Source of the DNA: Paracoccus sp. (in: a-proteobacteria)
GTDB lineage: Bacteria; Pseudomonadota; Alphaproteobacteria; Rhodobacterales; Rhodobacteraceae
Direction of reading: 5' to 3'
Assembly: GCF_030538755.1 (NCBI RefSeq)
Contig: NZ_JAUNTJ010000008.1
Coordinates: forward strand, 1-64,000
Length of the DNA stretch: 64,000 nucleotides
Position numbers and translations under genes: made by a program. The notes below the pieces were generated by a model. That model was not told the DNA's origin. It did not search any database and saw nothing but the letters and a program-made list of their open reading frames with translations. Shown here in pieces: positions 55,501 through 64,000 of the stretch (position 1 is the stretch's first letter; every line of letters begins with the position of its first letter).

Positions 55501-58500
55501 GACACGGGCGGCATCGTGAATCTGGGCGATCTGGGGCTGTCGGGCACGGTCAGCGGCGCGATCAGCAACATGGCTGGCGGCACGATGGCCACGCAGGATG
55601 ACGCGAATCTGCTGTCAGGGCTGACCAATCGCGGCACGGCGCATCTGGCCGGGCGCATCGACAACGGCATTGCCAACACCGGCACGCTGCATGTTCAGGG
55701 CGATCTGGTCGCCGACATCGCCAATGGCAGCGGCGGGCAGGTGCAGATGACCGAAGCCACGCATCTGAGCGGCGATCTGACCAATGACAGCGGCGGCAGG
55801 GTTTTCGCACAGGGGCGGATCGGCGGCGATCTGACCAACGCGGGCATCGTGCGGATGACCGGCGATCTGACCGTCGATGGCGATCTGGCCAACAGCGGTA
55901 TCCTGACCAAGACCGGCGGTGATGCGCTGCTGGCCATTGCGGGCACCCTGACCCAGAACGGCAGCATCACCAGCGCCGGGCAGGGCAGGCTGACCATCTC
56001 GGCCGGGTCGGTGCAACTGGGGGGGGCAGGCTCGGTCGGGGCGGGCGTCGATATTCTGGCGGCGCTGGATGTCGCGGGCGATGTGACCTTTACCGATGAC
56101 ATGACCCTGCATGACGATCTGCGCATTGCCTCGGGCGGCAAGATGACGGTCGAGGCGGTCTTGTCGGGGCAGGGTGGTGTCTCGGTCGATAATGCCGGGC
56201 AGACGGTGGTTGCCGATGGCGGCGCGCTGGCCGGGGTGAACAGCCTGACCAATCGCGGCACGATGACCATCGCCGCCGATGGCCGTGTGCAGGCCAGCAC
56301 GCTGAACGCCCGCGCGGGCAGCAGCATCGCCAACGCGGGCACGCTGGACGCCGATGTGACCCTGCGCGACGGGGCGGCGCTGGTGTCCACGGGTGTGCTG
56401 AGCGGCGATCTGGGCAATGCGGGCACGGCCAGCCTGCGCGGGCGTCTGGCGGGCGATCTGACCAACCACAGCACCGGCAGCGTGACCGTGACGGGGTCTC
56501 TGGATGCGCGCGGGGCCGGACTGACGAATGACGGCGATCTGCGGCTGACCGGCGGCACGCTGCGCGCGGATGAGGTGCTGAACCGGGCGGATATGTCGCT
56601 GGCTGCGGGCGCGACGGCGATCATCAGCGGCCTGACCCGCAACAGCGGCACGCTGACGGCGCAGGGTCGTCTGGTGGGCGATGTGGCGAACAGCGGCAGC
56701 GCCAGCTTTGACCGCCAGCTTGAGGGCGCGGCCAGCAATGCGGCGGGGGGCGAACTGCTGTTGAAGGCCGGGGCCAGCGGCGCTGTCACCAATGAGGGCA
56801 GCCTTGGCATCGGCGGTCATCTGGGCGGCGATCTGCTGAACCGGGGCACGCTGTCGCTGACCGGCGATCTGACAGCGGGGCAGGTCAGCAGCAGCGGCAG
56901 CCTGACGGTTGCCAGCGGGCAAAGCGCCGATCTGTCGGGCGCCTTGTCCGTGACCGGCGGCGATGCCGTGATCGGCGGCAGTCTAAGCGCCGCCGGGATC
57001 AGCAACAGCGCCGATCTGACCGTGGCCGCCGGGGGCACGCTGCGCGGCGATCTGTCCAACAGCGGCACGCTGCGGCTGAACGGCACCGCGCAGGGCGACA
57101 TCGCCAACACTGGCCGGCTTGCGCTGGCCGGGACGATCCGGGGCGATCTGCTGAATAACCGCGGCACGATTGTGACGGCGGGCGATGCACTGATTACCGG
57201 CACGCTGACCAACGCCCCGGCCCCCGCCAACGCCGCCACCGATGCGCAGGCAATGACTCTGGCTGCGGACAGCACGCTGGCGGCGGCGGTTTCGGGGCTG
57301 AACGTGCGTCAGGGGCACCGCCTGACGGCCAGCGGCGGGGTGGACAACAACAGCGGCGGCCAGATCACGGTCAGCGGCACGCTGGCGGCGGATGTGGTGA
57401 ATAACGGCGCGATCACCGTGACCGGCGCGCTGGACGGGTCGCTGCACACGCAGGGCAGCGCCGATCTGGGCGGCTCGATCAGCGGCGACCTGACCTATGC
57501 CGGGGGCAGCCTGCGTCTGGCCGATACGCTGAATGTCGGCGGCACGGTGGATCTGCACAGCAGCATCGCCATTGCGGACGGCACCCGCCTTGGTGCGGGG
57601 CAGGTTATCAACCGGGCCGAACAGATGCTGGAGCTGTCGGGCACCATCGACGGCGATCTGACGAACGCCGGGCAGACCAGCCTTGCGGCGACCGGCCTTG
57701 TGCAGGGCGCGGTCAGCAATGACGAAGGTGCGATCCTGACCTCGGCCGGTGGCGGACGGATCAGCGGCGGGCTGGCCAATGACGGCACCGTCGATCTGCG
57801 CAACGGCGCGGCGGGCGGGGTGCTGCGCGTGGGCGGGCTGTCGGGCAACGGCACCTATGCGCTGGACGTGAACCTTGACCCCAGCGGAGCCGGGCCGCGC
57901 GCCGACCGGATCGAGGTCAGCGGCGGCGCGGTGACGGGCCATCTGAATCTGGACCTGAACATCGTCAATATGCCGCTGGAATCGCCGCTGGATCTGGGTG
58001 TTCTGCTGGTTGATGCCGATGATGCCTATGCGGCGCATAACAGCTATACCTATTCGGCGGCGAATCTGCCGGTGGGGACGGAAAAGCTGGTGTATGGGCT
58101 GGAAAAAACCTCGGTCGGGGATCTGTTGCTGAGTTACGGCACCAACGCCACCATCGGCGGGATCAGTGCCAATGTGGTGCTGACGCAAAGCCTGATCGGG
58201 TCGGTGGTGAACCGCCCGACCAGCCCCTTTGTCACCGGCTATGCCGTGGCCGAGGGCGAAAGCCGCTGTTCCCCCGGTGCATGGACCCGCGTCACCGGCG
58301 GGCGCGCCGATGCGGGCGGGGCCAGCTCGGCCCGGACCTACAGCGTCGAAAGCAGCATTTCGGCCAGCTATCGCGGGATGCAGTTCGGCGGCGATCTGGC
58401 CTGCTTTGACGGCTATTTCGACGGCTGGAACATGGCCTTTGGCGCCATCGGCGGCATGAACGACGGCAGCACGACCCAGCCGGTCTATCTGCTGGAATGG

Positions 58501-59220
58501 GACGGCAGCACCTGGAACCAGACCGGGCAGCGCGGCTCGGTCAACCGGGCCGATTTCCGGCAGGTCTATGGCGGCGTCTATGTGACCGCCGCGCGCGACA
58601 ATATCAGCGCCGATCTGCAACTGCGCCGCGAACGGACCCGGTTCACGCTGAACAACACCCCGCTGATTCAGGGCAGCGACGGGCTGGGGCTGACGGATGC
58701 GGATTTCAGCAGCAACGCCTGGACGCTCAGCGGGTCGCTGTCTTATGCGGTGCCGCTGGCCGATGGCTGGCAGGTGGTGCCCACGGCGGGCTTTGCCTTT
58801 TCCAACACCCGCACCAGCGCGGTGCATTTCGACGATGGATCGCGGCTGGAAGTCCGCGACAGCAGCAGCCGCGTGGGCTTTGCCGGGGCCACGCTGTCGC
58901 GCGGGACGGTGCTGCCCTCGGGGGTCGAGGCGGTGAACTACTATGCCACCGGCACGATTTACCGCGATTTCGCCGGTCGCGTCCAATCCGAGTTCAGCAA
59001 ATATCGCGCCGATGGCAGCCTTGAACTGCGCGAGGATCTGGCATCCGACAACCTTGGCGTGTATGGCGAAGTGGGGATCGGTGCCGCCTATACGCGCGTG
59101 CTGCAACCCGGCGGCGATGGCCGGCCCAAACAGTTCAGCGCCTCGGTGCGTCTGGACGGGCGGAGCGGGGCGTCGCTGGACAGTGTCGGCATGACGGCGC
59201 AGATGCGGCTGCAATTCTGA
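52561..59220 (+). CDS. Giant autotransporter-like adhesin
   Basis: 2,219 residues from the ATG at 52561, preferred over an ATG at 52528 because of its ribosome site. A signal peptide ends near GGGSVAVAA. Residues about 90-1,800 are a repetitive beta-helix of short rungs built on LTN-x-G (for example GDLTNSG-like units), with near-identical tandem units at about 55060-55440. The last about 300 residues form a membrane beta-barrel (GGDLACFDGYFDGWNMAFGA, GVYVTAARDNISADLQLRRE) ending in Phe. It is a type V-like surface protein, probably for attachment or biofilm. PP2C and kinase genes follow on the same strand. Confidence 0.88.
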   Translation: MGLNPKGHRGVTGWPLWPAGFPCARLVPPLTFAVALGGGSVAVAATLHYDYGDGTADGQFNPQSGGDWDSQSANWWSAATDAAAVFLSGDHVILRHDGGGPVSLTVTEALETGNIDVASGDFTIDTAQGAGLSSVGGWLRSIDIAQDARLSYTGSLSGFYNLTVAGQLDLTAQVDRLNSLNIAATGQAVLANPAGSGPIQIVGQFRNNGTLTIAEGAVVQTVQPLVNATAAHLTIGGMVSGNLSNNADATLDLNATGAIGGNFSNAGLARLNGGIITGVLTNNGLTRVSGTNQIGHTPGENVVANSGRIETAGGGALSLTGDFLNGWNAVISGSADDPLEIAAGTITLRPGSQISGQVRLTGAVVNQSALNLASLDGLHGSLTNAVGGAITIDSAVQGNGHDVTNSGSFTIADGGDLSAIGMFTNYQGLTIAPGGRLSAQQLQHDGGTLTSQGSIEAGQIRLASTASLSGQVSGRVEVAGGVTSVNGALTVAAPTAGGDEITVSGGELRLGNGAALTAASVANDGQLSLAAGAVLTGNVSSSGHIAGPGLIDGDLWLVGGATYALLNNTGTLINQMSAPQTLTGFGALTAAAIENRAVLSIDADMAQSLTNAEGGDLTIARDVAGLVTSLGQTVVVAEPGHSAVNLTGGLIVSGGQTVTHGAVAVAGAGPVSLRVTTGGALNLASGTVTTTGDTVSRGQLQIADGAGLVSAGQLRLFEGSAQIMGRVSGETLVSAPASLTLDGAVLDGALTNAGTLGIAIGTGRASQIAALNNSGLAVLGAVGTGVQIDGPVANSGDLSITGGLLAGGLTSSGTAKLDQTEIKGAVSNQPSGDLTATGGAMDTLTNAGSAGLNAVAVAGAVTNADGGGLTVTGGSLGALTNAGTAGLMNTTTQGPVSNESGGELTATGGAMGPLANAGSAGLNSVVVTGAVTNASGGDLSVSGGSVAGNLTNLGSAGLGGVSVAGIVTNRAGGDMTVQTADTGGIVNLGDLGLSGTVSGAISNMAGGTMATQDDANLLSGLTNRGTAHLAGRIDNGIANTGTLHVQGDLVADIANGSGGQVQMTEATHLSGDLTNDSGGRVFAQGRIGGDLTNAGIVRMTGDLTVDGDLANSGILTKTGGDALLAIAGTLTQNGSITSAGQGRLTISAGSVQLGGAGSVGAGVDILAALDVAGDVTFTDDMTLHDDLRIASGGKMTVEAVLSGQGGVSVDNAGQTVVADGGALAGVNSLTNRGTMTIAADGRVQASTLNARAGSSIANAGTLDADVTLRDGAALVSTGVLSGDLGNAGTASLRGRLAGDLTNHSTGSVTVTGSLDARGAGLTNDGDLRLTGGTLRADEVLNRADMSLAAGATAIISGLTRNSGTLTAQGRLVGDVANSGSASFDRQLEGAASNAAGGELLLKAGASGAVTNEGSLGIGGHLGGDLLNRGTLSLTGDLTAGQVSSSGSLTVASGQSADLSGALSVTGGDAVIGGSLSAAGISNSADLTVAAGGTLRGDLSNSGTLRLNGTAQGDIANTGRLALAGTIRGDLLNNRGTIVTAGDALITGTLTNAPAPANAATDAQAMTLAADSTLAAAVSGLNVRQGHRLTASGGVDNNSGGQITVSGTLAADVVNNGAITVTGALDGSLHTQGSADLGGSISGDLTYAGGSLRLADTLNVGGTVDLHSSIAIADGTRLGAGQVINRAEQMLELSGTIDGDLTNAGQTSLAATGLVQGAVSNDEGAILTSAGGGRISGGLANDGTVDLRNGAAGGVLRVGGLSGNGTYALDVNLDPSGAGPRADRIEVSGGAVTGHLNLDLNIVNMPLESPLDLGVLLVDADDAYAAHNSYTYSAANLPVGTEKLVYGLEKTSVGDLLLSYGTNATIGGISANVVLTQSLIGSVVNRPTSPFVTGYAVAEGESRCSPGAWTRVTGGRADAGGASSARTYSVESSISASYRGMQFGGDLACFDGYFDGWNMAFGAIGGMNDGSTTQPVYLLEWDGSTWNQTGQRGSVNRADFRQVYGGVYVTAARDNISADLQLRRERTRFTLNNTPLIQGSDGLGLTDADFSSNAWTLSGSLSYAVPLADGWQVVPTAGFAFSNTRTSAVHFDDGSRLEVRDSSSRVGFAGATLSRGTVLPSGVEAVNYYATGTIYRDFAGRVQSEFSKYRADGSLELREDLASDNLGVYGEVGIGAAYTRVLQPGGDGRPKQFSASVRLDGRSGASLDSVGMTAQMRLQF
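55060..55440 (+). repeat. Tandem repeats within the adhesin gene
   Basis: Units of roughly 120 bp (two rungs each) recur, with blocks such as GACCGCCACCGGCGGCGC at 55063 and 55273, and GGCAGCGCCGGGCTGAAC nearby in both. The higher-order period is about 210 bp. Recent duplication or gene conversion would explain the identity. Copy number may vary between strains. Confidence 0.65.
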
Positions 59221-59282
59221 AAAAAAGGAGCGGCGATGACACGGCGGATCACGCCACCGGCACCCTGCGGGCAGAGATCGGC

Positions 59283-60047
59283 ATGATCCTGCCCTTGCCG
59301 CCTTTCCGCTATGACACCGGCACGGCCAGCGACACCGGGCTGGTGCGTGCGCATAACGAAGACAGCCTGCTGTCGCTGCCCGCCGCCGGGGTGTGGATGG
59401 TGGCTGATGGCATGGGCGGGCATGATGCGGGCGATGTCGCCGCCGCCATCATCGCCGAGGAAATCGAATCCGTCGGCATCGCCGTATCCACCCAAGATCA
59501 GCGCGCCCGCGTCGCGGAACGGCTGGGGCGCGCACATCACCGCATCACCGCCCATTCGCGCGAGATGGGGCTTGCCACCGTTGGCGCGACCGTGGCGGCG
59601 CTGCTGATCTTTGAAACCGGCTTTGCCTGCCTGTGGGCGGGGGACAGCCGCATCTATCTGCTGCGCGCCGGGCGGCTGTCGCGGCTGACCACCGACCATT
59701 CCGAGGTGCAAGAGCTGATCGACGCCGGACGCCTGACGGCGCAACAGGCGCGGACATGGCCGCGCCGCAATGTCATCACCCGCGCCATCGGCATCCATGA
59801 CGGGCCGCATCTCGAAACCGTCACCGGCATGGTGATGCCGGGCGATGTGTTCCTGCTGTGCACCGACGGGCTGACCGAGCATCTGCCCGACCCCGACCTG
59901 ACCGCCCTGCTGGCCGGGCAGGGGTCGGCTCAGGCGGTGGCGGATGCGCTGATCGCCGAAACCTTGCAGCGCGGGGCGCGCGATAACGTCACCACCATCG
60001 TGCTGCGCTGCCTGCCCACCGACGATGAAGCCGGGGATCAGCCATGA
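59283..60047 (+). CDS. PP2C-family serine/threonine phosphatase
   Basis: A 254-residue metal-dependent phosphatase. Motifs are VRAHNEDSLL, VADGMGGHDAGDVAA (metal Asp and Gly), TVGATVAALL, WAGDSRIYLL, LCTDGLTEHL and ARDNVTTIVL, all complete. It should remove phosphate from targets of the neighbouring kinase, like PppA in type VI clusters or Stp/PrpC. It lies 62 bp after the adhesin and overlaps the kinase start by 4 bp. Confidence 0.93.
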   Translation: MILPLPPFRYDTGTASDTGLVRAHNEDSLLSLPAAGVWMVADGMGGHDAGDVAAAIIAEEIESVGIAVSTQDQRARVAERLGRAHHRITAHSREMGLATVGATVAALLIFETGFACLWAGDSRIYLLRAGRLSRLTTDHSEVQELIDAGRLTAQQARTWPRRNVITRAIGIHDGPHLETVTGMVMPGDVFLLCTDGLTEHLPDPDLTALLAGQGSAQAVADALIAETLQRGARDNVTTIVLRCLPTDDEAGDQP

Positions 60048-61900
60048 CCCGGCCCGGCGACAACAACGGGGACCGGCGCGACGCCACCCATGTCACGCTG
60101 ATCGCCCCCGCCGGGGCCGAGGATCGCACCGTCATCGCCGCGCCGCCCGCCGTGACCATTCCGCCGCTGTCGCCCGCCCGTCCGGTCGCGCCCGGTGTGC
60201 TGATTAACAACAACTACCGCGTGCAGCAGATGCTGTCTCAGGGCGGGATGGGCGAGGTTTACCGGGCCGAGAACGTGTTCACCGGCGATCCTGTCGCGCT
60301 CAAGATCGTGCTGTCCAGTCTGGCCAGCGATGACGGCATCATCCAGATGTTCATGCGCGAGGCGCGGATTCTCGGGCAGCTGACCGATGACGCCATCGTG
60401 CGCTATCACAATTTTGTTCTGGATCAGGGGCTTGGCCGCTATTGCCTGATTATGGAGTTCATCGACGGCACCACCATCTGGGATCACGTCGATGTTCATG
60501 GCCCGATCCGCGCCCGTGATGCGCTGAACCTGATCGCGCGGCTGGCCGAGGGGCTGGCCAAGGCCCATGCCCGTGGCGTGACGCACCGCGATCTGTCGCC
60601 CGACAATGTGATGCTGCGCGGCGATGATCTGAACCAGCCGGTTCTGATCGACTTTGGCATCGCCCGCGCCACCGATATGGGCGAAGGCGTGCTGGCGGGC
60701 CGGTTCGCGGGCAAGTTCAAATATATCGCGCCCGAACAGCTTGGCCATTACGGCGGCGAGGTGGGGCCGCGCGCCGACATCTATGGCATGGCGCTGATGA
60801 TCGCGGCGGTGCTGCGCGGCACGCCGCTGGACATGGGCGCCTCGGCCGAAGAAGCAACGGCGGCGCGGCGGCAGATCCCTGATCTGAGCGGCATCCCGCA
60901 CGAGGTTTATCCGCTGCTGCAATATATGCTGGAGCCTGACCCGGCGGCGCGCCCGGCCAGCATGTCGGATGTGGCGGCGATGGCGGCTGATCCGACGCGG
61001 ATTCCGCAGCATTATCGCCATCCGCTGTGGGGGGCTGCGGCGGTGGCCGATCACCCGGCCCCGGCTGCACCTGCCGCGCTGCCCCTGTCGCCGCCGCGCC
61101 GCCGCGCGCGGGTTCTGGCCGGGGCGGCAGGCGTGGTGGCTGTGGCGCTGACCGCCGGCTGGCTGGCGCTGCGCGGCGGGGATCAGCCGGTGCCGCCGCC
61201 CTCGGTCCCCGCTGCCGCGCCGTCGGCAACGGCGCTGCCGCCGCGCGATATGGCGACGCGCGACGGCTTTCTGGCCGGGTTCGACCTTGGTTCCTGCGTG
61301 CAGGTTCACCGGCTGACGTCGGGGCTGGATGCCGGGCGCTTGTCGGCGCTGTCGGCAGGCCCGGTCGATTTCGCCCCGCTGCTGGCGGGATACGAGACCG
61401 CCTTTGGCGCCAGCCCCGCCCTGCTGGACAACCGGGTGACACAGGCCCAATGCCCGGCGCTGGATTTCGTGCAAGAACTTCAGGGCCGGGCCGAGCTGGC
61501 CCCGGCTCTGACGCTGGACAGTCAGGCGGTGGCGGGCGGCACCGGCACCGTCGCGGGCAGCCTGCGCGATCTGCGCGGGCGGTTTTTGTGGCTGTTTCTG
61601 GTGGCGGCTGACGGCACCGTGCATGACCTGTCGGCGCGGCTGACCGCGCATCCCGATGGCCGGATGACCTTTGCCTTTGCGATGGCGGCGCAGCCCGGCG
61701 CGTTGCCCGAACCGCAACTGATCGTTGCGCTGGTCAGCCGTGATCCGCTGGTTGCGCCGGTGGCGGCAACGGCTGCGGGCGAACCCGCCGCCGATCTGCT
61801 GCCGCGCGTGCTGGATGAGATCAGGGCCACAGGCGGCGCTGCCGCCGCCGATGTGACCTTTTTCCAGTTGCTGCCGCCCGAGGCCGCAGAGGCGGGCTGA
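60044..61900 (+). CDS. Transmembrane Ser/Thr protein kinase
   Basis: A 618-residue protein. An N-terminal tail contains a DRTVI segment, a plausible FHA-binding phosphothreonine site (T29). The kinase domain (about 57-320) has LSQGGMGEVY, K87 in VALK, HRDLSPDN (D183; Ser replaces the usual Lys of HRDLK), DFGIARA (D203) and APEQ. A single helix (about 355-377) leads to a periplasmic domain (about 400-618) related to the C-terminal domain of the TonB-like protein at 49494. It is probably the sensor of the cluster. Confidence 0.92.
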   Translation: MTRPGDNNGDRRDATHVTLIAPAGAEDRTVIAAPPAVTIPPLSPARPVAPGVLINNNYRVQQMLSQGGMGEVYRAENVFTGDPVALKIVLSSLASDDGIIQMFMREARILGQLTDDAIVRYHNFVLDQGLGRYCLIMEFIDGTTIWDHVDVHGPIRARDALNLIARLAEGLAKAHARGVTHRDLSPDNVMLRGDDLNQPVLIDFGIARATDMGEGVLAGRFAGKFKYIAPEQLGHYGGEVGPRADIYGMALMIAAVLRGTPLDMGASAEEATAARRQIPDLSGIPHEVYPLLQYMLEPDPAARPASMSDVAAMAADPTRIPQHYRHPLWGAAAVADHPAPAAPAALPLSPPRRRARVLAGAAGVVAVALTAGWLALRGGDQPVPPPSVPAAAPSATALPPRDMATRDGFLAGFDLGSCVQVHRLTSGLDAGRLSALSAGPVDFAPLLAGYETAFGASPALLDNRVTQAQCPALDFVQELQGRAELAPALTLDSQAVAGGTGTVAGSLRDLRGRFLWLFLVAADGTVHDLSARLTAHPDGRMTFAFAMAAQPGALPEPQLIVALVSRDPLVAPVAATAAGEPAADLLPRVLDEIRATGGAAAADVTFFQLLPPEAAEAG

Positions 61901-61905
61901 CCGCC

Positions 61906-64000
61906 TTAGCCCAGCTTGACCGCTTTCGCGCCCCAGATGTCGTCCATATAGCCGCGGATCGTGCGGTCCGACGAAAAGAACCCCGACCGCGCGATGTTCA
62001 GCGTGGCCATCCGGTCCCAGCGGGCATGGTCGGCATAGGCGGCATCCACCTGCCGCTGGCTGGCGAAATAGCTGTCGAAATCCGATGCCACAAGGAAGGG
62101 ATCGTCGTTCCACGTCCGGTCCAGCAGCGTGTTGAAGCGATCCGTTGCCCCGTCCGAGAACCGCCCCGTCGCGATCGCCACCAGCGCCGCTTTCAGTTCC
62201 GGGCTGGATTCGATCGCCGCGCGGGCATGGCCGGGCTGCGCGACCTGCGCCTGTGCCTGTTCCGCATCCATGCCGAACAGGAAAAAGTTCTCTGCCCCGA
62301 CCAGTTCGCGGATTTCCACATTCGCCCCGTCCAGCGTGCCGATGGTCAGCGCGCCGTTCATGGTGAATTTCATGTTGCCGGTGCCGGATGCCTCTTTCCC
62401 GGCGGTGGAGATCTGTTCCGACAGGTCCGCCGCCGGGATCAGCCGTTCCGCCATCGAGACATTATAGTTCGGCGGATAGGCCACTTGCAGCAGGTGTTTC
62501 GTGACCGGATCGTTGTTCACCACCCGCGCGACCGAGTTGATGAGATAGATCACATCCTTGGCCAGCCAGTAACCCGGCGCGGCCTTGCCGCCGAAAATCT
62601 TGACGCGCGGCGTCCAGTCGGCGTTCGGCGCGTCGTGCATTTTCTGCCACAGGGCGATGGTTTCCAGAATGTTCAGCAACTGCCGCTTGTATTCGTGGAT
62701 ACGTTTCACCTGCACATCAAAGATGGCGTCGGGATCGGCCTTGACCCCCAGCCCGGCCAGCAGGTTTTCGGCCAGCGCGACCTTGTTCTGCCGCTTGGCC
62801 GCGCGCAGGCGATCCTGAAAACCGGCGTCATCGGCGTGGTTTTCCAGCCGCGACAGTTCGGCCAGATCGGTGGTCCAGCCGGTGCCGATGCTATCATCCA
62901 GCAGATGTGCCAGCGGCGGGTTCGCCATCCGCAGCCAGCGGCGCGGGGTGACGCCGTTGGTCTGGTTCAGGATGCGGTCGGGGTGCAGCCGGTGCAGATC
63001 GGCAAACACGGTCGAGCGCACCAGATCGGTGTGCAGCGCCGACACGCCATTGACCTTGCCCGCCATGATAAAGGCCAGTTCACCCATATGCACATGATCG
63101 TCGCGCACGATGGCGGTGCTGTCGCCGCCGCCGGTGGCGGCACGGTGATCGGCGTCGATCATTTCCACGATCTGCATATGACGCGGCAGGACGCGACCGA
63201 ACAGCCATGTCGGCCAGCGTTCCAGCGCCTCGGGCAGCAGGGTGTGGTTGGTATAGTTCAGCGTGCCGCGCGCGATGTCGCGGGCCTCGGCAAAGTCAAA
63301 GCGGTGGTCGTCCATCAACTGCCGGATCAGTTCCGGCCCGGCGATGGCGGGGTGGGTGTCGTTCAACTGGATCGCCACCTTTTCCGGCAGCAGGCGAAGA
63401 TCGCCATGTTCGCCCATGAAGCGCCGCAGGATGTCATGCAGGGCGGCGGCGGTCAGGAAATATTCCTGCTTCAGCCGCAGTTCCTTGCCCTGTTCGGTGG
63501 TGTCGTCGGGATACAGCACGCGCGACAGGGTGCGGGCCAGCGCCTCGGGGGCGGCGGCGGCGGTGTAATCGCCGGCGTTGAAACGGTGCAGGTCGAACAG
63601 CGTCGTCGGATGCGCCCCCCACAGCCGCAGCGTGTTGGCCCAATGCCCGCCCCAGCCGATGACCGGGGTATCATAGGCCCGCGCCTCGACGCTTTCGGAA
63701 GGGTGCCAGACGGCGCGGCCATCGACATGTTCGACATGGCCCTTGAAGCCGATGACATAGGCCGATTCCGGGCGGGTGAATTCCCACGGGTGCGACTGGT
63801 CCAGCCAATCTTCGGGCGATTCGACCTGACGGCCGCCTTCGAACCGCTGCCGGAACAGCCCGTGTTCATAGCGGATGCCATAGCCATAGGCCGGGCATTG
63901 CAGCGATGCCAGCGATTCCATGAAACAGGCGGCCAGACGGCCAAGGCCGCCATTGCCAAGCGCCGCATCGGGTTCATCCGACAGCACCGCATCGCGGTCC
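61906..64000 (-). CDS. glgP: Glycogen phosphorylase, N-terminus beyond window
   Basis: 698 residues are visible, with the start beyond 64000 (the frame stays open to the edge). It catalyses phosphorolysis of alpha-1,4-glucans to glucose 1-phosphate. Conserved sequences are ALGNGGLGRLAACF, IQLNDTHPAIAGPELIR, GVTPRRW, VKRIHEYKRQLLN and the PLP site EASGTGNMKF with its Lys. Its stop lies 5 bp from the convergent kinase stop, so it is not part of that cluster. Confidence 0.96.
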   Translation of the reverse strand, partial: DRDAVLSDEPDAALGNGGLGRLAACFMESLASLQCPAYGYGIRYEHGLFRQRFEGGRQVESPEDWLDQSHPWEFTRPESAYVIGFKGHVEHVDGRAVWHPSESVEARAYDTPVIGWGGHWANTLRLWGAHPTTLFDLHRFNAGDYTAAAAPEALARTLSRVLYPDDTTEQGKELRLKQEYFLTAAALHDILRRFMGEHGDLRLLPEKVAIQLNDTHPAIAGPELIRQLMDDHRFDFAEARDIARGTLNYTNHTLLPEALERWPTWLFGRVLPRHMQIVEMIDADHRAATGGGDSTAIVRDDHVHMGELAFIMAGKVNGVSALHTDLVRSTVFADLHRLHPDRILNQTNGVTPRRWLRMANPPLAHLLDDSIGTGWTTDLAELSRLENHADDAGFQDRLRAAKRQNKVALAENLLAGLGVKADPDAIFDVQVKRIHEYKRQLLNILETIALWQKMHDAPNADWTPRVKIFGGKAAPGYWLAKDVIYLINSVARVVNNDPVTKHLLQVAYPPNYNVSMAERLIPAADLSEQISTAGKEASGTGNMKFTMNGALTIGTLDGANVEIRELVGAENFFLFGMDAEQAQAQVAQPGHARAAIESSPELKAALVAIATGRFSDGATDRFNTLLDRTWNDDPFLVASDFDSYFASQRQVDAAYADHARWDRMATLNIARSGFFSSDRTIRGYMDDIWGAKAVKLG

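Noticed and set aside
52522-59214. Long minus-strand frames (905 and 743 codons) opposite the adhesin
   Set aside because: Mirror the repeated beta-helix codons; no start, signal or family.
47522-61900. A type VI secretion system
   Set aside because: FHA, PP2C and kinase genes resemble its regulators, but no TssB/C, Hcp, VgrG, ClpV or membrane-complex genes are in the window.

Overview
The window is about 64 kb of high-GC alphaproteobacterial chromosome. Gene content and protein style fit the Rhodobacteraceae, most like Paracoccus or Rhodobacter; the genus is inference. It holds core genes (dapF, mtaB, xseB, ispA, dxs, a sulfate ABC operon, glgP) interleaved with accessory DNA.

Layout. (1) 1-6765: a compact type II-C CRISPR-Cas locus. 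It has a 25-repeat array (68-1687), cas2, cas1 and cas9 on the minus strand, and a tracrRNA on the plus strand behind cas9. A degenerate CRISPR repeat lies just upstream of the tracrRNA anti-repeat on the same strand. The bases abutting that repeat match, seed-like, a site in the cas9 upstream region. Together they look like a natural single-guide RNA that could autoregulate cas9. (2) 7112-22827: a redox and regulator region with four aldo/keto reductases, SDR and NmrA-type proteins, a cupin, a formylglycine-generating-enzyme-like protein, a serine beta-lactamase-like protein, two LysR and one HxlR regulators. Three genes here are frameshifted (9435-14041). (3) 22825-23477: an MFS gene fragment abutting an IS3-type transposase fragment. 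(4) 23771-32421: an 8.6 kb integrative element in the 3' end of tRNA-Lys(UUU), bounded by 51-bp direct repeats. It has a tyrosine integrase, an AlpA-like HTH, a primase-helicase, a CGTAAGG-iteron origin framed by a perfect 28-bp inverted repeat, a zinc-ribbon protein and small unknowns. It has no capsid, packaging or conjugation genes, so it looks like a phage satellite.

(5) 32543-39597: dapF, mtaB, nitrilase, histone-deacetylase-like hydrolase, xseB, ispA and dxs, mostly with overlapping ends. The last 146 bp of dxs are duplicated at 41057-41202 around a 1.6 kb insertion carrying one exported protein of unknown function. (6) 41274-45058: sulfate transporter cysW-cysU-sbp-cysA. (7) 45466-47410: an atypical SDR and an orphan ABC ATPase.

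(8) 47522-61900: a coherent cluster of unknown function. It encodes an exported protein, an ExbB-like and two ExbD-like proteins and a TonB-like protein; then an FHA protein and a partner; then a 2,219-residue autotransporter-like adhesin, a PP2C phosphatase and a transmembrane Ser/Thr kinase. The kinase's periplasmic domain resembles the C-terminal domain of the TonB-like protein. I infer a phospho-regulated, proton-powered envelope machine serving the adhesin. (9) glgP runs off the right edge.
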